Shown here: positions 63,918 through 64,000 of the stretch, in pieces
How the letters are laid out: each line of letters opens with the position of its first letter
Numbering within the stretch: position 1 is the stretch's first letter
Source: Terrimonas sp.
GTDB taxonomy: Bacteria; Bacteroidota; Bacteroidia; Chitinophagales; Chitinophagaceae
Direction: 5' to 3'
Assembly (NCBI RefSeq): GCF_003075435.1
Contig: NZ_QCZJ01000027.1
Coordinates: 1 to 64,000, forward strand
DNA: 64,000 nt
Notes under the pieces: generated by a model
Told to the model about the DNA's origin: nothing
The model's input: only the letters and a program-made list of their open reading frames with translations
Database searches by the model: none
Translations under genes and position numbers: made by a program

Positions 63918-64000
63918 ATGGAAAATAAAGAATTTCAATTCAAGACAAACATTAATTGTGGCGGTTGTATCGCATCAGTAAAGCCGCATTTGGATAATGC
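63918..64000 (+). CDS. HMA-domain metallochaperone, start only (cut by the window edge)
   Basis: The first 27 codons read MENKEFQFKTNINCGGCIAS and continue VKPHLDN. NCGGC is the CxxC metal site of HMA (CopZ-like) chaperones, although the usual GM before it is replaced by IN. It would hand copper to CopA. The rest lies outside the window. Confidence 0.75.
   Translation, partial: MENKEFQFKTNINCGGCIASVKPHLDN

Noticed and set aside
1-64000. CRISPR array or rRNA operon
   Set aside because: No regularly spaced repeats of CRISPR type and no rRNA-like sequence were seen; the direct repeats found are single pairs or short heptamers.

Overview
The window looks like an accessory region of a Bacteroidota genome, most like the Chitinophagaceae or Sphingobacteriales. 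The reasons are the PRTRC/DUF932/MobABC mobile-element genes, the HYC_CC_PP small proteins, the split Cus-type RND pumps, AraC regulators carrying metal-binding domains, and promoters that fit the Bacteroidota pattern (TTTG, then TAnnTTTG). No rRNA, tRNA or core housekeeping block was seen, and the chromosome/element borders are not in view. Family names come from motifs read by eye; no search was run.

Region 1 (1-690): the 5' part of an IS4-type transposase on the minus strand, then about 450 bp without a gene.

Region 2 (690-17917): a block bounded by two 58-bp near-identical direct repeats. Its one plus-strand gene, a large serine recombinase, lies just inside the right repeat. The cargo is seven AT-rich genes, all on the minus strand: SbcD, SbcC, a three-gene set fitting an ABC-3C conflict system (nuclease/CTD protein, middle component, zinc-hook SMC-like ATPase), a REase-nSTAND3 NTPase and a PLD-nuclease/SF2-helicase fusion. 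I read this as a mobile defence island and the most interesting part of the window.

Region 3 (18199-31943): backbone of an integrative/conjugative or mobilizable element. It has a PRTRC locus with E1-like, E2-like and ubiquitin-like proteins, then DUF932, SSB, a small mercury-type operon (ArsR, MerTP fusion, GDCCVxC protein, no MerA), a coupling ATPase, a relaxase, a relaxosome protein, a candidate oriT and a Toprim primase-like protein. An unusually structured noncoding segment follows at 31981-32125.

Region 4 (32387-64000): a metal-resistance island with two paralogous copper/silver-type efflux clusters. Each has a nearby AraC regulator with an N-terminal metal-binding-like domain, a HYC_CC_PP protein, an RND pump encoded as two polypeptides, a TolC-like channel, two periplasmic adaptors and a P-type ATPase. 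Between them lies a nucleotide-linked cassette (ATP-cone/nuclease, beta-CASP hydrolase, AMP-phosphorylase-like enzyme, SDR, PRPP-synthetase-like enzyme) and a zone of broken genes. The right edge carries a decayed copy of the copA 3' end, a second copy of the copA promoter region and the start of an HMA metallochaperone, so the island grew by duplication.
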